The notes below the pieces were generated by a model. The model saw only the letters and a list, made by a program, of their open reading frames with translations, did no database searches and was not told where the DNA came from. Positions 31,361-44,055 of a DNA stretch of 64,000 nt are shown here, one piece after another. The stretch comes from Pteria penguin (taxonomy: Eukaryota; Mollusca; Bivalvia; Pterioida; Pteriidae), in the NCBI GenBank assembly GCA_035048485.1, contig CM068592.1, positions 30,812,001 through 30,876,000 on the forward strand, written 5' to 3'. The translations under genes were made by a program, and so were the position numbers. The first letter of the stretch is position 1; each line of letters starts with the position of its first letter.

Positions 31361-31403
31361 GAGGAAGACCCGCCCTGTTGCCTCGGCAACAGGTAAGCTC
31401 TAG
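31361..31403 (+). repeat. 3' terminus of autonomous Helentron copy 1 (terminus 5 of 8)
   Basis: The 43-bp terminus here closes the 3' region that follows the copy-1 coding core, not an array unit. This shows that the autonomous element and the array units share one 3' end. Followed by TTATTATT and array B. Confidence 0.88.
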
Positions 31404-33033
31404 TTATTATTATTTTTATTCTTAACACTTTTTTTGACTGCAATTTTCTCAAAAACGACTTCACCAGCAACCTTTTTTCTCTATGTTACTAACTTACAAA
31501 GCAAAACTTCATAGATTTATAAGAAAATTTTACAAAAATTCAGGTTCTAAATAAAATTATGTAACAGTTTATATTTTTTTTAATTTCCCAAGTATTCTGT
31601 TTATTATGCAATCTAGACTCCTGAAATTTTCTTTTTGAGGTTGTACAGGTGTAGTTCTTGACAAATCAAATTAACGCCGATTAGGTAACTGTTATAGTTA
31701 AGACGCTATAAGGGTTTAAAATTTTCAATTTATTACGTAATTTCAACAACTTTTAATTTAGGCTTTAGAGCTGCAAAAATATTGCCAAACGATTTAGAGG
31801 GTCAATATAAGGGTAAAATAAGTTATTTTTAAATTTTAAATTCATTTTTAAGTAAGTTTTAAATTTTCTCAAATAAAATGTTTATTATTTAAGCTAGACT
31901 CCTCAAACTTTCTTTATAATGTTGTACAGGTGTAGATCTTGACAACCAACTTAACGCCGATTATGTAACTAATACGGTAAAGGCGCTATTTGCGTTTAAA
32001 GTTTTTAAACTCATTACGTAACATTAAAACTTTTTTATTTTAGGTCTTAGCGTTAAAAAAATATTACAAAACGATTTAGAATGTCAATTTCATGGTGTAA
32101 GAGGTTTTTTTAATATTTTCTATCCATTTTTAATTGAGAAATTTAAGATTTTCACAAATTTGGTTAGTTACGTAATTGCTTCATAATTTGCTTATTTTTC
32201 GTCATATGATCAAGAAAAAGCCATACAGCACGTGAGAAGGGTTTACTCTTTTAAATGATATTTTCAAAAACATCGAAATATTTGCCCCCTTCCCTGTAGC
32301 GTCTGCAAACCCTATCGAGAGAGGGTCTTAAAGCGCCGAAATTTCACCCCGATTTTTCAATTCCATTTTCTGAGAAACGGTTTTATGTACACACTTCATA
32401 TTATGTCTATCGACTTTCACAGGCACAGTTACCCGTTTAAGTAAAAAAAATTTACAAAATGAAAGTTTTCAAAAACATTACATAATAATTAGTAAAATTT
32501 TAAATTCTCCCCTTTATAGCATTATTTTTCACGCTACACTTTCCAAATTTAAACTGTCATACTCGCTCGGTTCATATCTTCATAAACTTACATCGGCCGA
32601 TAATATCTATCTATTTTAGTTTGGCCGCTATTTCAATTTAAAGTTTTTAAATAATTACGTAATTTGCAAAAATGTTTTATTTTTAGTCCTATCGTTTCCA
32701 GAGTATTACAAAACGATTTCCCGTAACCATTTCAGTATGAAACATGTTTTTCAGTATTTGAAAGTGAGCAATTTAAAGATTAAAAAAAAATATCCTACTT
32801 GCGTAACTTTCATGTATTTTTTTATTCTTCGTATGAACAAAGAATAAAAACGAGTGTTTCAGGAAGAATTTAAATTCGAATCTTAAACAAAAATAACATT
32901 TGTTTTGCACTCTACCTGCTACTGATGAACAACGCAATAAACTTATCTTCTCCGAGCGTCGGGATCACACATTAAAGAAGCGCGTTGAATTTGCCTTGCT
33001 TAATACCTCGCACAGCGCCGCTCTTATAGAGAC

Positions 33034-33095
33034 GGGGAAAGCGCAGTAACTCGCGATTAATTATTAATTCAATCGCGAGTTACTACGCTTTCCCC
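33034..33095. repeat. Long stem-loop of array unit
   Basis: GGGGAAAGCGCAGTAACTCG pairs with its inverse in the right arm with one mismatch. Confidence 0.8.
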
Positions 33096-33504
33096 ATGGA
33101 ATATCTAATCGACAAGTATAAAGGAAGCCCACAATATGTATGTTTTACCTAAATTTGAGTTTCTTTATCTCCTTACTATAGTAGTCATCTCAATGGTATG
33201 TATACAGGTAACTTGACCGTTTAAATGCGCAATACACACACTCTATCCAGCTTTGTCGCATTACGTCACCACGCTTGTGAATAGGAATTCTGTAATACAC
33301 AGACTTCTATAGCTGGATTCATGCCGCTTTGTTTACATAGTGTTTCGGTGAGATATATACATGTATCTATGTATATACTTCTCCTTTGCCGTAATCGGCA
33401 TATCTATGATGCCGCATTAAATATGCTCATTGCAGTATCTCGTTTCTTTTTTCTTTTTTTTTTTCCTTCTTTCTACTTGCATATTTTTCTTTTTTTTTTC
33501 TAAA

Positions 33505-33547
33505 GAGGAAGACCCGCCCTGTTGCCTCGGCAACAGGTAAGCTCTAG
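33505..33547 (+). repeat. Helentron-type 3' terminus (copy 6 of 8)
   Basis: Perfect hairpin form of the motif, separating units V and X of array B. Confidence 0.85.
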
Positions 33548-35160
33548 TTTTTTTTCTTATTCCAAACAGGTTTTGACTACAATTTTCTCAGCAACGGCAT
33601 TACCAGTAATCTTTTTTTCTCTTTTACTTTGTTTTCAAAGTTAAACTCACTAGATTTATAAGAAAAGTTTTGAAAAATTCCGGTTGTAAAGAAAATTACA
33701 GAGCCATATTTAATTTTTAAACTTTCTCAAATAAAACGTTTATTATTTAAGCTAGACTCCTCAAACTTTCTTTTTAATGTTGTACAGGTGTAGGTCTTGA
33801 CAACCGAATTTACGCCGATTATGTAACTATTAGGATAAAGACGCCATTTGTGTTTAAAGTTTTTAAAGTCATTACGTAACTTTCAAACTCGTTTATTCTA
33901 AGTCCTAGCGTTACAAAAAGAAAACAAAACGATTTAAAATGTCAATTTCAGCTTGAAAAACGGTGTTTTAATATTTTAAAATTATTTTTAAGTGAGAAAT
34001 TTAAGATTTTCAAAAATTTGGTTAGTTGCGTAATTGCTTCATAACTTGCTTATTTTTCGTCGTATGATCACAAAAAACCAATACAGCACTAGAGAAGGGT
34101 TTACTCTTTTGAACTTTTTTTTAAAAACCATCGAAATATTTGCCCCCTTCCCTCTGGCGTCTGCAAACCTTATCGAGAGGGGGTCTTAAATCGCCAAAAT
34201 TTCACCCCGATTTTTCAATTCCGTTTTCTGAGAAATAGTTTTATCTACACGCTTCATATTTTCATTACAGACTTTCACCGGCACCGTTACCCGTTTAGAT
34301 AAAAAAAAATTTGAAAATCGATGTTTTTTTGAAAGATTACGTAACAATTAGTTAAATTTTAAATTCTCTACTAACAGCTTTATTTTTCAAGCTAGACTAT
34401 TCAAATTTTATCTGTCATATTCTCTAGGTTCATATCTTTACAACTTTCATCGGCCGATAATATCTATCTATTTTAGTTTGGCCTCTATTTCAATTTAAAG
34501 TTTTTGAATAATTACGTAATTTGCAAAAGTTGTGTATTTTTAGTCCTATCGTTTCCAGAGTATTACGAAACGATTTTCCGTAGCGATTTTAGTATGAAAC
34601 ATGTTTCTCATTATTTGAAAGTGAGCAATTTAAAGATTTTTAAAAAATATCCTACTTGCGTAACTTTCATGTATTTTCTTATTCTTCGTATGAAGAAAGA
34701 ATAAAAACGAGAGTTTGAGAAAGAATTTGAATTCGATTTCTTAAACAAAAATCACATTTTTTGCACTCTCTCCGCTACTGATGAACAACGCTATAAACAA
34801 ATCTTCTCCGAGCGTCGGCAATTCACATCAGAAAAGCGCGGTGAATTTGCCTTGCTTAATACCTTGCACAGCACCGCTGTTATACAGGATTGTTACTGCA
34901 CTTTGGCCGTGGCATGTTTAAACGACAGTTAATTTGAATTCGAATTCTTAAACAAAAATAACGGTTTTTTTGGGGGGGGGGGGGGTTTGTTTTGTTTTTT
35001 TTTTTTTTTGCATTCTATCCGCTACTGATGAACAACGCAATAAACAAGTCTTCTCCGAGCGTCGGGATTACATATTAGAAGAGCGCGTTAAATTTGCCTT
35101 GCTTAATACCTCGCGCAGCACCGCTGTTATAGAGGACTTCAAACGTGTGATAGTAATTTA
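33548..35160 (+). repeat. Array B, unit X, 3' end decayed
   Basis: Starts after CTAG at 33547. 34019-34920 is nearly identical to the window start. It breaks down after a G-run/T-run at 34970-35010, with part of the unit (CGCTACTGATGAACAACGC ...) repeated at about 35023. Confidence 0.8.
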
Positions 35161-36520
35161 AAATTTTCAAATAATTACATAACCTACAAAACTTCTTTAT
35201 TGTTTGTGTTAACTTTTACAAACCATTAAAAATCGACATAAAATTACGATTTTAGTATGAGAACTTGTGTTTCAACATCTATGGTCACAAATTTAAAGAT
35301 TTCATGAAAAATCCTAACTTTCGTGCGGTTTGCTTATTCGTCGGATAAGCAAACAATGAATAAGAGAGTTTGAGGTTAACAAACTAATTCGAATTCTTTT
35401 AAAGAAATCGCAATCTTTAACCCCCGCCCGCTGCCGATGACCAACGGTTTCGAGACAACTCTACTTAGATGCTGCGATTACACAGCGACCGTAAAATTTA
35501 CCTTGTTTACTTGGCACAGCAGCGCAGATGTCCTACAGGACTTCATGTGTGTGGATTAATCGCACGTTTATATTGCGCTATACACGTGGGATATCTAATA
35601 CTTACGAAATTGAAAATTAGAGAGGAATCCTCTATACTCAGCATTCAGTACAAGACACACGGAATATCTAAATAAATTTGACAGTGTACTGTTTTTTGTG
35701 AAGATATGTAGGATTAATAAGATAGGAATATGATTCGGGAAATAACGCAACTTTGTTACTTGAATTATTTAATGTTACTTTCTTATTCATTGTATGAACA
35801 AAATATATGAGAGTTTTAGAGGAAATTATTAATGTTTGCATTCTACCCATAACTGATAAGCAGAGCTATCTATATAGATAAATGTTTTCCGAACGCCGCG
35901 ATTACACATGATGAATTGGTGAATTTGCCTTGGTTCCTTCACAGCGCCGCCGTGCTATATAGGAATCAACTTGTGTGGGTTAATCGCAAGTTCCTGCGCT
36001 GTATAGGTGGAATACCTTATACTTAATAAACAAGTATAAGGAAACCCTCAATACTAAGCGGTTAGTGCAAGAATTAAGGAAATACAAGTATCCATAAAAC
36101 TTTTGTATTGTTACATGATCTGTGTGATATATGTAGATACATCAGCATGGAAATAGTAGAACTCTTGAATAGTTCTTCATCATATGAACAACATTTTCAA
36201 TATTTATTTCTTTTTCTTTTTCTTTAAATAGCATTCTTTACCCCCCCCACCCTTTCCCCACCCGCTACAGATGACCAACGGTCTCGAGAGATCTCTTCTA
36301 AGATGCCGCGATTACACAGCGACCGTAAAATTTACCTTCTTACACAGCGCAGCTGTCATACGTGTGTGGATTAATGGCGCGATTAATACTGCACGCTATA
36401 TATGGACAGTATAAATGATAACTATAACATTTTGGTATTATGCTGTCATACAGAATAATCAAGTTTGCAATAAATACGTTGAAAATTTGGGAAATATGAA
36501 TTATCTGTCTCGGGTTAGGT
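35161..36520 (+). repeat. Decayed tandem repeats (about 410-bp period) beyond array B
   Basis: Diverged versions of the unit segment around CTACTGATGAACAACG / GATTACACAGCGACCG recur near 35430, 35850 and 36265, so the edge of the array is an older, shorter-period array. Confidence 0.6.
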
Positions 36521-37317
36521 TGCATTGTAAGTAAGTTCTCTTGTGATGATATATGAATAAATAATTTGAGTTGAACAATTCAGCTAAACCCCTACCCCGA
36601 TTCCAATAGTCCTCTCTTTATATTGGTATGGATGGCGATTCAGGGACCTGAATCACAATCTCCGCCCCCCCCCCCTTAATTTGCAGGAAGATGCATTTAG
36701 TTTTGTTTTACGATCGATATAGTTTCCCGAAAATGCTTACGCTGTTTGTTTGTGAATGCGCAAATTGTCGAATGTAAGCAATGCAGGCCCATATTAATCT
36801 CTTGTTTACCTTCACCAATCCATTTGATTATAAAAATAATTTTTTTATTACTATTATCTTTAGACAACACATATCATTCACCATGCAGCTCAATTTAGGG
36901 ATTATGTACCAAATGTTTCATTAACATAAAAAGCATATGTGCTGGCTCTTTGACCGGCATTTCATATTTCTCCGGCATTTTGCGGTAAGGATGGTGATGT
37001 GAATATGAGATAATGTTATGAAAAGGTGGAAGAGTCTTAAAATCCATTAGCCAAACTACTCAGCATTTTTTATTTGGATTTTGGATTTTTAATTGTAAAC
37101 ATGTGGCGAAAAGGGGGACGCCCCCCCCCCCCCCTTCTAAACCCGCCATTGATATGGTTAGTAGACTAAGAGTACAAGAAATTATGATGTAAAGGGGGTG
37201 TTATTCAGAAATAATTTCATATCTCGGTTATCATTATGAGAGAATCGTAGTAATAATTTTATTGCGAATGTTAAATATATAGGAAAACAACTTATATTCA
37301 ATGTGACGAATTTACCC
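36521..37317. other. Unassigned
   Basis: AT-rich with C-runs near 36668 and 37122. No gene or clear repeat seen. Confidence 0.5.
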
Positions 37318-37561
37318 ATAAGTTGTTCAAAATCGTCAGTATCGTGAAATCACTTTGGTGCGATGTCACCCTCTACCACGTGACATTTCAGAACTAGGTC
37401 AAAGACGCTGTTAGAAGCTCATTGTTTACGAATTGATCTTGCATTAAAACCTGCCTATTTATTACATATTGGGTTACATTATCTGTCTGAGATTACGAAT
37501 TTACTCCTCACAGATTCCATTGATACACAGAGAGTGTGAAGTTTATTGCTCAAGTGGTCAG
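37318..37561 (+). other. Candidate 5' noncoding exon/promoter block of Helentron copy 2
   Basis: Homologous to 10035-10286 (GTTCAAAATCGTCAGTA, CACTTTGGTGCGATG, CACGTGACATT) and ends in CAG|GTAAGA, a near-consensus splice donor (boundary 37561/37562). The ORF of copy 2 starts 10.97 kb downstream. The exon reading is inference. Confidence 0.4.
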
Positions 37562-40094
37562 GTAAGATAGCTCTTTTCGTTTGTTTTCTTTTGCAAGATT
37601 CCGCCATGCGCCACAGCCCCCAGGGGCTCGTGTCAGAGCCAGAGGGCATTTTTAAAATTCAACCAAATTTATGACGTTTTAAGCCTTCCTTTTTTATCAG
37701 TTTTCCACCTCTAATATACACATGTAAAAAGAAGACTTAAAATGTCATATATTTGTGTGATTTTTTAGAATTTCCTCTGATAGCTTTTGAATCCTCTACG
37801 ATAACTCTCATGAGTTTGATTTAGGCCTATCTCCCATTTTCTAAATATTCGAGAAATGGGTGTGACATTGGGCCCTGACTAAATTTAGTAGTAGGAGTCG
37901 GATTTGAGAAATGTCGGATTTGATACACATAATCAGCTTGTGGGCAACCTCTCATTTGAGAGGTATTCACTGAATGAACAGAAGTAAACAAGGGGTACAT
38001 AGAATTACCGCTATTCACCGGAATTACCACATAAATGACTGGAATTACCTTTAAAGGAACCGGAATTATTGTTGTGTGAGTCGGTAATCCTAAACGAAGA
38101 ACACTGAAGAACTCTCATGTTAATTTCGATATGGATGGGTAAAATGGAAAAATAAATTGATATTTAGGTGTATTATGATCATACAAACTTAAATATATAA
38201 GGTTTGTTGGGGTTTAGATGAAAGGAAAGTGTCATAATTGTGAATTGAATATAGCTAGGTTTACAAAGCGCGTTGCGCCATATTGGAAAGTTATTGTGAT
38301 CGCTGGTGACTTTTTGTTGAAGTGTTTTTGAATGATAATTATTATTGATTATATATTTATTATTCATCCTTTATTTATTAGCGGAGCAGAATGGAAAAAG
38401 CATAAAAGGCAGTTTTAAAAGCAACAAAGAATGGATGCATTTTTTTTTCATGGACATTATCTTTTAGTTTTAGATCTACAACTTTTTAAAGTTATGTTTT
38501 ACTTATTATTTCCCTGAAATACTATTCACATTGAAATAAAATCATATACATATACATGTATATATTACTTGCTTCCTCTTTTCTAAGTGATAATGTATGC
38601 CCTTACAATTTATGACATATAATTGATACAATTTATTTCCAATGGTTTTAAAAACATATTTAATATATGGTAAGGTTTGTGTCGCTTCAAATGTATGATG
38701 AATACATGAATAAATTTATTATTTGAATAAAACATTTATTCATGTATTGTAGTATCTGAACAAAAATACTACAATAAATGAGGGGTGGACAGGGGGTACC
38801 CCTCTTCCACCCGCCCCTACCTCCCCCTCCCTTAGTATCTGGTGTGATATTTTTTCGGTTTTTTTTTAAAGTATAAGACCCTCCCCCACTGTATAATTTT
38901 CTTCCTCTCCCATTCCGTCTCTCATCCCCTTCTCCGCGCCTCGCCTCCCCTCTCGAGCCCCTTAACCCCACCCCTTTCCGTCTTATCCTGTCCACTCCCT
39001 TGCATGAAAAAAGAGTATAATTGTACAGGTCGCAAGTTAACAAATGAATGAAATGTGGGAGAAAAAATTAGCTTCATTTCTTTCACCATTTTTTTTCAAT
39101 AAACTTACAAAGTAAATAAAATATTCATAAAGAGCTTTAAAAATTAGTGAATATCATCAGAATAAAATTATTTAGATAAATATATTGATGAGGGGGTGGA
39201 CAGGGGGGACCCCTCTCCCCCTCCTTGCGTCCCACCCCCTGCCCCTCATCTCCCCCCTCCCATTGTATCTGTTGCGAATTTTTTTCAGGATTTTTTCAAG
39301 AAATAGAAGAATCTCCCCTTCTTTATATTTTTCCTCCTGTCTCCCCTCCTGCCCCCTTGCCTCCCCTCTTCCGCCCATCAATTCCCTCCACCCAACCCCT
39401 TACCATCCCCTTCCCCCTTACCTGCCACCTCCCCCCCCCCCCTCATTGATAGCTTAATGAAAAAATATGCCAATTATTATGTTTAAGTAAGAACAATTAC
39501 AAGTATTTCCAATATGGTACATGTTGCGTAGCTAGCACATAAATAATTAATTTTTCAAATATAAAAAACTACTGTCTAACACTAAACCCTTACAAACTAT
39601 ACATTTTTAAAATTGTATGATCCCTCTCTGTCAAAATATCAAATTATAATTGTAAACTTGACCACACATATCGAAATAAAACCTATATTTCTTTCGTTAA
39701 GAGTATATCTAGTTTCTAGTTCTACATTTAAGCGGACTTGCTTTAAAGAAATAAATAAATAAATAAATGAATAAATAAATATATAAAAAATAAAAAAAAA
39801 CAAAACCAAAAAAAAAAATCGATTATCATTCAAAAACCGATCGCAACGTCCAACTTTAAATAACCTTCCAATATGGCGTTTGACGCGCAACGCGATTCGT
39901 AAATCCAGCCATATTCATTTCACAATTATGACACTTTTCTTTCATCTAAACCCCAACAAACCTTATATATTCATGTTTGTATGATCATAATACACCTAAA
40001 TATTATTTTATTTTTCCATTTTACCCATCCATATCGAAATTAACCTTAGAGTTCTTTAGTGTTCTTCATTTAGGAGGACCCTGTGTGAGTAGAT

Positions 40095-40550
40095 AATAAC
40101 CCAATATACCTAGAAGGTATAACTTTATACCACATAAAATCTGTTTCTGATGGAAAATGACAATAATTGAGCTTCCTTTGCATTTTGGCAATTTCAGTTT
40201 GGGGTCTGGTTTGGGTTAAAGCCATATCCATCTCGTCTAACTGACCACTGATAAAATCTAATTCTTATATATAAACTTTAACATTAAATTTCATCTGTTC
40301 CTTCAGGAAATCATAAACTGAAATCTAATTTTGCCAACAGATCAATTTAAAGCCTTTATTAAAGGTGAATGAAATATAACGGTGTTATAAATCTCTGGTA
40401 GTAGTTCACACTTCGAACTCCGAACTTGTTCTGTTTGTAGATACATGTAAACATGCTGCAAAAAAAGACAATATCTCGTTCTTTGCTAAAATAAACTTTT
40501 AATTATATGATATAGTATACAGTTATACTTTCTAGGTACATTGGGTTATT
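40095..40550. mobile_element. MITE nested in foldback right arm (456 bp)
   Basis: 30-bp terminal inverted repeats, 28 of 30 matching, beginning AATAACCCAATATACC and ending GGTACATTGGGTTATT. It splits the right arm, whose uninterrupted version is in the left arm. Confidence 0.8.
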
Positions 40551-40661
40551 ATTTACTTCCACAACGGTATTTCTGGTCCATTAAGCGGTAATTCCTGTCA
40601 TTTATGTGGTAATTCCAGTGAATAGCGGTAATTCCGGTGATTCTATGTAACGGTAAACAAG

Positions 40662-41270
40662 TACTAAAAAATGAAATTTTGGAATTATAATTTGAAATTC
40701 AAAAGGGCACATGTTTACAACATACTAAATATAGTTTACAAAACAAGTTAACATTTTAACTTACTGTTTTGGAGTTTATAGAGTGTTCCCATACAATCCT
40801 GTTGGCCTCAAATTAGCTAGAGTTATCTCCCGAATTGGAGTACAACTCTGGGACATTATCCATCAATGCTCATATAGAACTGCTTGATTTAGCTTAATTT
40901 TATGAAATAATCGCATTGTATATCTGAATGTTATACAGAAAATTTTCAACTAATTAATTATATTTACTGATTAATAAAGACTGAAGTCACAAAATTTACC
41001 CTGATAAATAGTTATTTTCTCAGAAATTTAATGAAGTTTAGATGATAGAGATGGAAAAAGCTCGAGAGTTGTACTCCAACATGGCCGCTAATGTTAGTAG
41101 TGTGACATCACATGGGCAAACTCTATAGCTGCACAAATGTTGCAGAGCTCTATAATCTCCAAAATGGTAAATTGAAAAGGTAAATTTTTTTTGTATTTGA
41201 TGTTCAGTATATTATATAGATGTGCCCTTTTAAGTTTACGTCAAAATTTTGAAACTTTAATTTTTTATTA
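40662..41270. mobile_element. Second MITE nested in foldback right arm (about 609 bp)
   Basis: Ends TACTAAAAAATGAAATT and AATTTTTTATTA are imperfect inverse copies, with AAAAGGGCACAT / ATGTGCCCTTTT about 50 bp inside each end. Splits the arm between AAACAAG and CTTGTTT. Confidence 0.7.
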
Positions 41271-41394
41271 CTTGTTTACTTCTGTTCATTCCTTAAAATT
41301 GATTACTGAAAACAGTGATAGTTACTCATTTGAGTGATTGTCTCTCAAATGAGAGGTTGCCCCCAACCTGATAAATACAGATTTTTTTTGTATC

Positions 41395-42124
41395 ATTGCT
41401 TTGTTCATAATAAAACATTTTTCTTATTTTTGTTTGGTAGCATAAATGAAGTGCTCCATATTAACGAATTAATCATACAGTTAATTCTGATGTTGTACAT
41501 GTATAAGGGTAAACCTTGAGGTTTATCGTAACCAACAGTTCAGTTTTCAACCTCTTTTGTATAATTTTACTAGGTCCTTCTCCTGGTGTTTATAGTGGAT
41601 CAGGCCCCAGTACATGTGCAACTTCAGTACATCCGGCCTCAGTCAATTCTGACCCCAGTCGATTTTTACCCCTGTCGATTCCTGCCCCGGTATATAGTTT
41701 ATAAGTTTAACAAATATTATTAATCTTTACATGTATGTTTTGAATGTAAAGAGAATAAACATGGAAAATAGATTTTCAAAAGTTAAAGTCCTCTGTTATC
41801 GTTCATGAGACTAATTACCAGTATATCAGTTGATTCACAATTGAAGCTGACACCTCACTGAAGCTTTGACAGCAATTAAATGCAATTACCTAAATTATGA
41901 AATTATGACATCAAATGAACACATACCAGACTTCAAAATGATTATGTTTGTGACTGAATAAAAGATGGTATAAGCTGTATGATACACATGATACCACTTT
42001 CATTCATAAACACTTGGGCATTGTATGCAACATCAATCTTGGCCCCAGACAACATGTTCCCAGTATGTGGTGGCAACAAAGACATTGCCACACAGGAATC
42101 ACACATTACTTTAATGTCACTTAT
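41395..42124. other. Mostly unassigned; weak exon-like segment
   Basis: TATAATTTTACTAG|G at about 41573 followed by an open stretch to TAA at 41704 (translation begins GPSPGVYSGSGPS). It could be a short terminal exon but has no support from a second copy. The rest shows nothing. Confidence 0.2.
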
Positions 42125-42600
42125 TATGCCCCCAAGATCGATAAATTGGGGGCATATTGTTTTTGTCCTATCTGTTTGTTTGTCTGTCTGATGTCAACTT
42201 TAACCTTAGCTGTAACTTTTTAATCATGAGGAATAGATACTTCATAATTGACATGTATATTCAACTAATGAAGCCCTTTCAAATAACATCCATAGTTGGT
42301 TAGCTGGTTTATTAGTGTTTTATGTCGCTTTCAACAATTTTTCATATCGCGACATGGAGGCAGAAGGTAACCAACCCCTTAAAATAGTGGCTCAATCCGG
42401 GAATTGAACACTGATCATCAACACTGCAAGCCAAGCGCTTAACCATTACACCAAGTCTGCGCCCATACTTAACTAATAAAGCCCTTTCAATTGACACCAA
42501 GTTCGATAATCTTTTGACCTTGACCATGACCTTCAAGCTAAAAATAACTTTTTGGACTTTGGTGTAGTTGGGGGCATTAGTGATTCACAAACACATCTTG
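42125..42600 (+). mobile_element. Nonautonomous Helentron-like element, ATGCCCCCAA family
   Basis: 5' hairpin ATGCCCCCAA / TTGGGGGCAT (42126-42155). The 3' end has TTGGGGGCAT (42568-42577), hairpin GTGATTCACAAACAC, ATCTTG|TT. A SINE in minus orientation sits inside it. Confidence 0.75.
42306..42473 (-). mobile_element. SINE, family B, minus strand
   Basis: Inverse of the family-B signatures: CGCGACATGGAGGCAG, CCGGGAATTGAACACTGATC (inverted B-box region), TTAACCATTACACCAAG (inverted A box). Inserted in the ATGCCCCCAA element. Confidence 0.7.
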
Positions 42601-42880
42601 TTTAATTGTGTTTACTGCTCTAATTGAATGAAGTTAAATGGAATGATTTGAACTGTAAGGGGCATAACAGAGATCAAATATTAATTACCTGTAGATTGGC
42701 TATAATTATTACAAATATTATCATAGCTAGTATATAGTTTAATAACAATTACATTCATCAGTATCAAACAAGCATATTAATATATATATAAGTACAGGCC
42801 AGATCCACTTGGGCCGAAAGAGATTTGGACCAGATCAAAATGGGGCAGGATCCACCTATTACCTGCTCCAGTACATACAA
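42601..42880. other. Unassigned
   Basis: AT-rich; no feature recognised. Confidence 0.5.
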
Positions 42881-43012
42881 TATTTCAGTTATATCGCGAC
42901 ATGGAAGCAGGAGGTTACCAGCCTCTTAAACATAGTGGCGCAACCCGGGAATCGAACCCGGATCGTCGGCAGCGCAAGCCAAGCACTTAACCACTATACC
43001 AAGCCTGCCCCT
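42881..43012 (-). mobile_element. SINE, family B, minus strand (truncated)
   Basis: CGCGACATGGAAGCAGGAGG, CCCGGGAATCGAACCCGG (intact inverted B box) and TTAACCACTATACCAAGCC (inverted A box). Confidence 0.75.
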
Positions 43013-43076
43013 GGCAGATGTCGTCACCATATACGTGAAATATTTGTGGTGTGACGTTAAATCAATCAATGAAATG
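43013..43076 (+). mobile_element. SINE family A tail fragment
   Basis: GATGTCGTCACCATATACGT, GTGGTGTGACGTTAAATC then ATCAATCAAT: only the 3' end of family A, abutting the opposite-strand family-B copy. Confidence 0.7.
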
Positions 43077-43570
43077 TGTAGAATAGTGCTGGCCATTCCA
43101 TCTATTAAGTTTATGCAACCTAAGGAATTGTAGGCTTGTCATTCAAAAAGGTGTAGGACTTGCGACTATTCCCAATACATTCTCCGGATAACCTGAAGGA
43201 ATACATGTATCTTGATGTTTATCATAGACAGTATTGCATCTTTGCTGTACTTTTCGTGAACCTGGACTACCAAGTATTTGATAAAGGGCATTTGAAACAC
43301 TTGAGGTGAAGCATTGGACATTTTCACAGAGTCAGACAGCAGTTATACTCTGAGAGCTTGTTTTATAGTTACAGAATAATCAAAAAGTTTGTCATTCAAA
43401 CAAACTAAACAGTATAATTTTACAAATCTCTGATTGTGTTTTATGAGCAGACCCTAGCTCTATAACTGAGAGTCCTTGGTTTATTATCTTATTTACTTTG
43501 ACCTTGATCTAAATAACATTAAAATATCAGTAAAAATTAAACAAAGGGAATACTGTATGATTTTTACATC
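43077..43570. other. Unassigned
   Basis: No recognisable feature. Confidence 0.5.
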
Positions 43571-43800
43571 AGGAGGCCGGGGATCGAGTCCTGTTCTGGT
43601 CATGCCGGTGTCACGTCTTTCGGATGAAACAGTAAAAGCTGAGGCCCCGTGTCGTGGTATGCATGGCACATTAAAGATCCCTCACTGCTTCGGGTGGGTT
43701 CGTTGCAAAGGTCAATATTTGTATGCCCCGCATCAGGCTGATGCCGTCACCATATACGTGAAATATTCATGGTGTGACTTAAAACAAAAATCAATCGAAA
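43571..43800 (+). mobile_element. SINE, family A (5' truncated)
   Basis: Starts at GGAGGCCGGGGATCGAGTCC (B-box region) and runs through CCCTCACTGCTTCGGGTGGG and GATGCCGTCACCATATACGT to AAATCAATCG. The A box is missing. Confidence 0.75.
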
Positions 43801-43943
43801 AACCAAGCATGACCCTAGCATCAAATGAAGCAAATATCAAACATATGAATGTTGAGCAAGAACTTACCCTCGACATGTCGTTTGAAAGCTGTATGTAAGT
43901 CATTGATTAATAGCTGCTTCAAAGTAATTATATGTACTAAAAA

Positions 43944-44055
43944 AGCCAGTGTGGCCTAGTGGATAAGGTGCTTGTCTTGTAATCTAGAGCTCCCAGGTTC
44001 GACTGCTCAGGGCACACATGTTCTGTTTTTAGGTCAGTCAAACAATCAATTAATA
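43944..44055 (+). mobile_element. SINE head fragment, family A type
   Basis: TGGCCTAGTGGATAAGGTG (A box) and GGTTCGACTG (B-box-like), then short family-A body and an ATCAATTAATAT tail. Confidence 0.6.

Larger units (their letters stand above)
20610..31403 (+). mobile_element. Helentron copy 1, coding core to 3' end
   Basis: Autonomous-type rolling-circle transposon: protease, Rep, helicase and endonuclease ORF (20610-28667), endonuclease-derived tail repeats (28798-30466), conserved 3' region and terminus CTAG at 31403. The true 5' end is not defined. It may lie beyond the block at 10035, or at array A. The reading frame has six +1 breaks, so as read it is non-functional or mis-sequenced. 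Confidence 0.85.
31404..33547 (+). repeat. Array B, unit V (2144 bp)
   Basis: Complete noncoding unit starting at the CTAG of Helentron copy 1. Nearly identical to 60672-62902 apart from the 5' hairpin insert there. Long stem-loop at 33034-33095. Confidence 0.85.
37920..41394. mobile_element. Large foldback element with two nested elements
   Basis: The left arm (37920-38305) is the inverse of the right arm in pieces (39840-40094, 40551-40661, 41271-41394). For example GGTTTGTTGGGGTTTAGATG on the left and its inverse at 39940-39965; CTCATTTGAGAG with GGGCAAC near both outer ends. The centre has two diverged direct repeats rich in C runs (38780-39000 and 39185-39450). No transposase seen. Confidence 0.75.

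Noticed and set aside
42342..42536. Minus-strand ORF over the SINE in the ATGCCCCCAA element
   Set aside because: It is a read-through of a family-B SINE and its host element.
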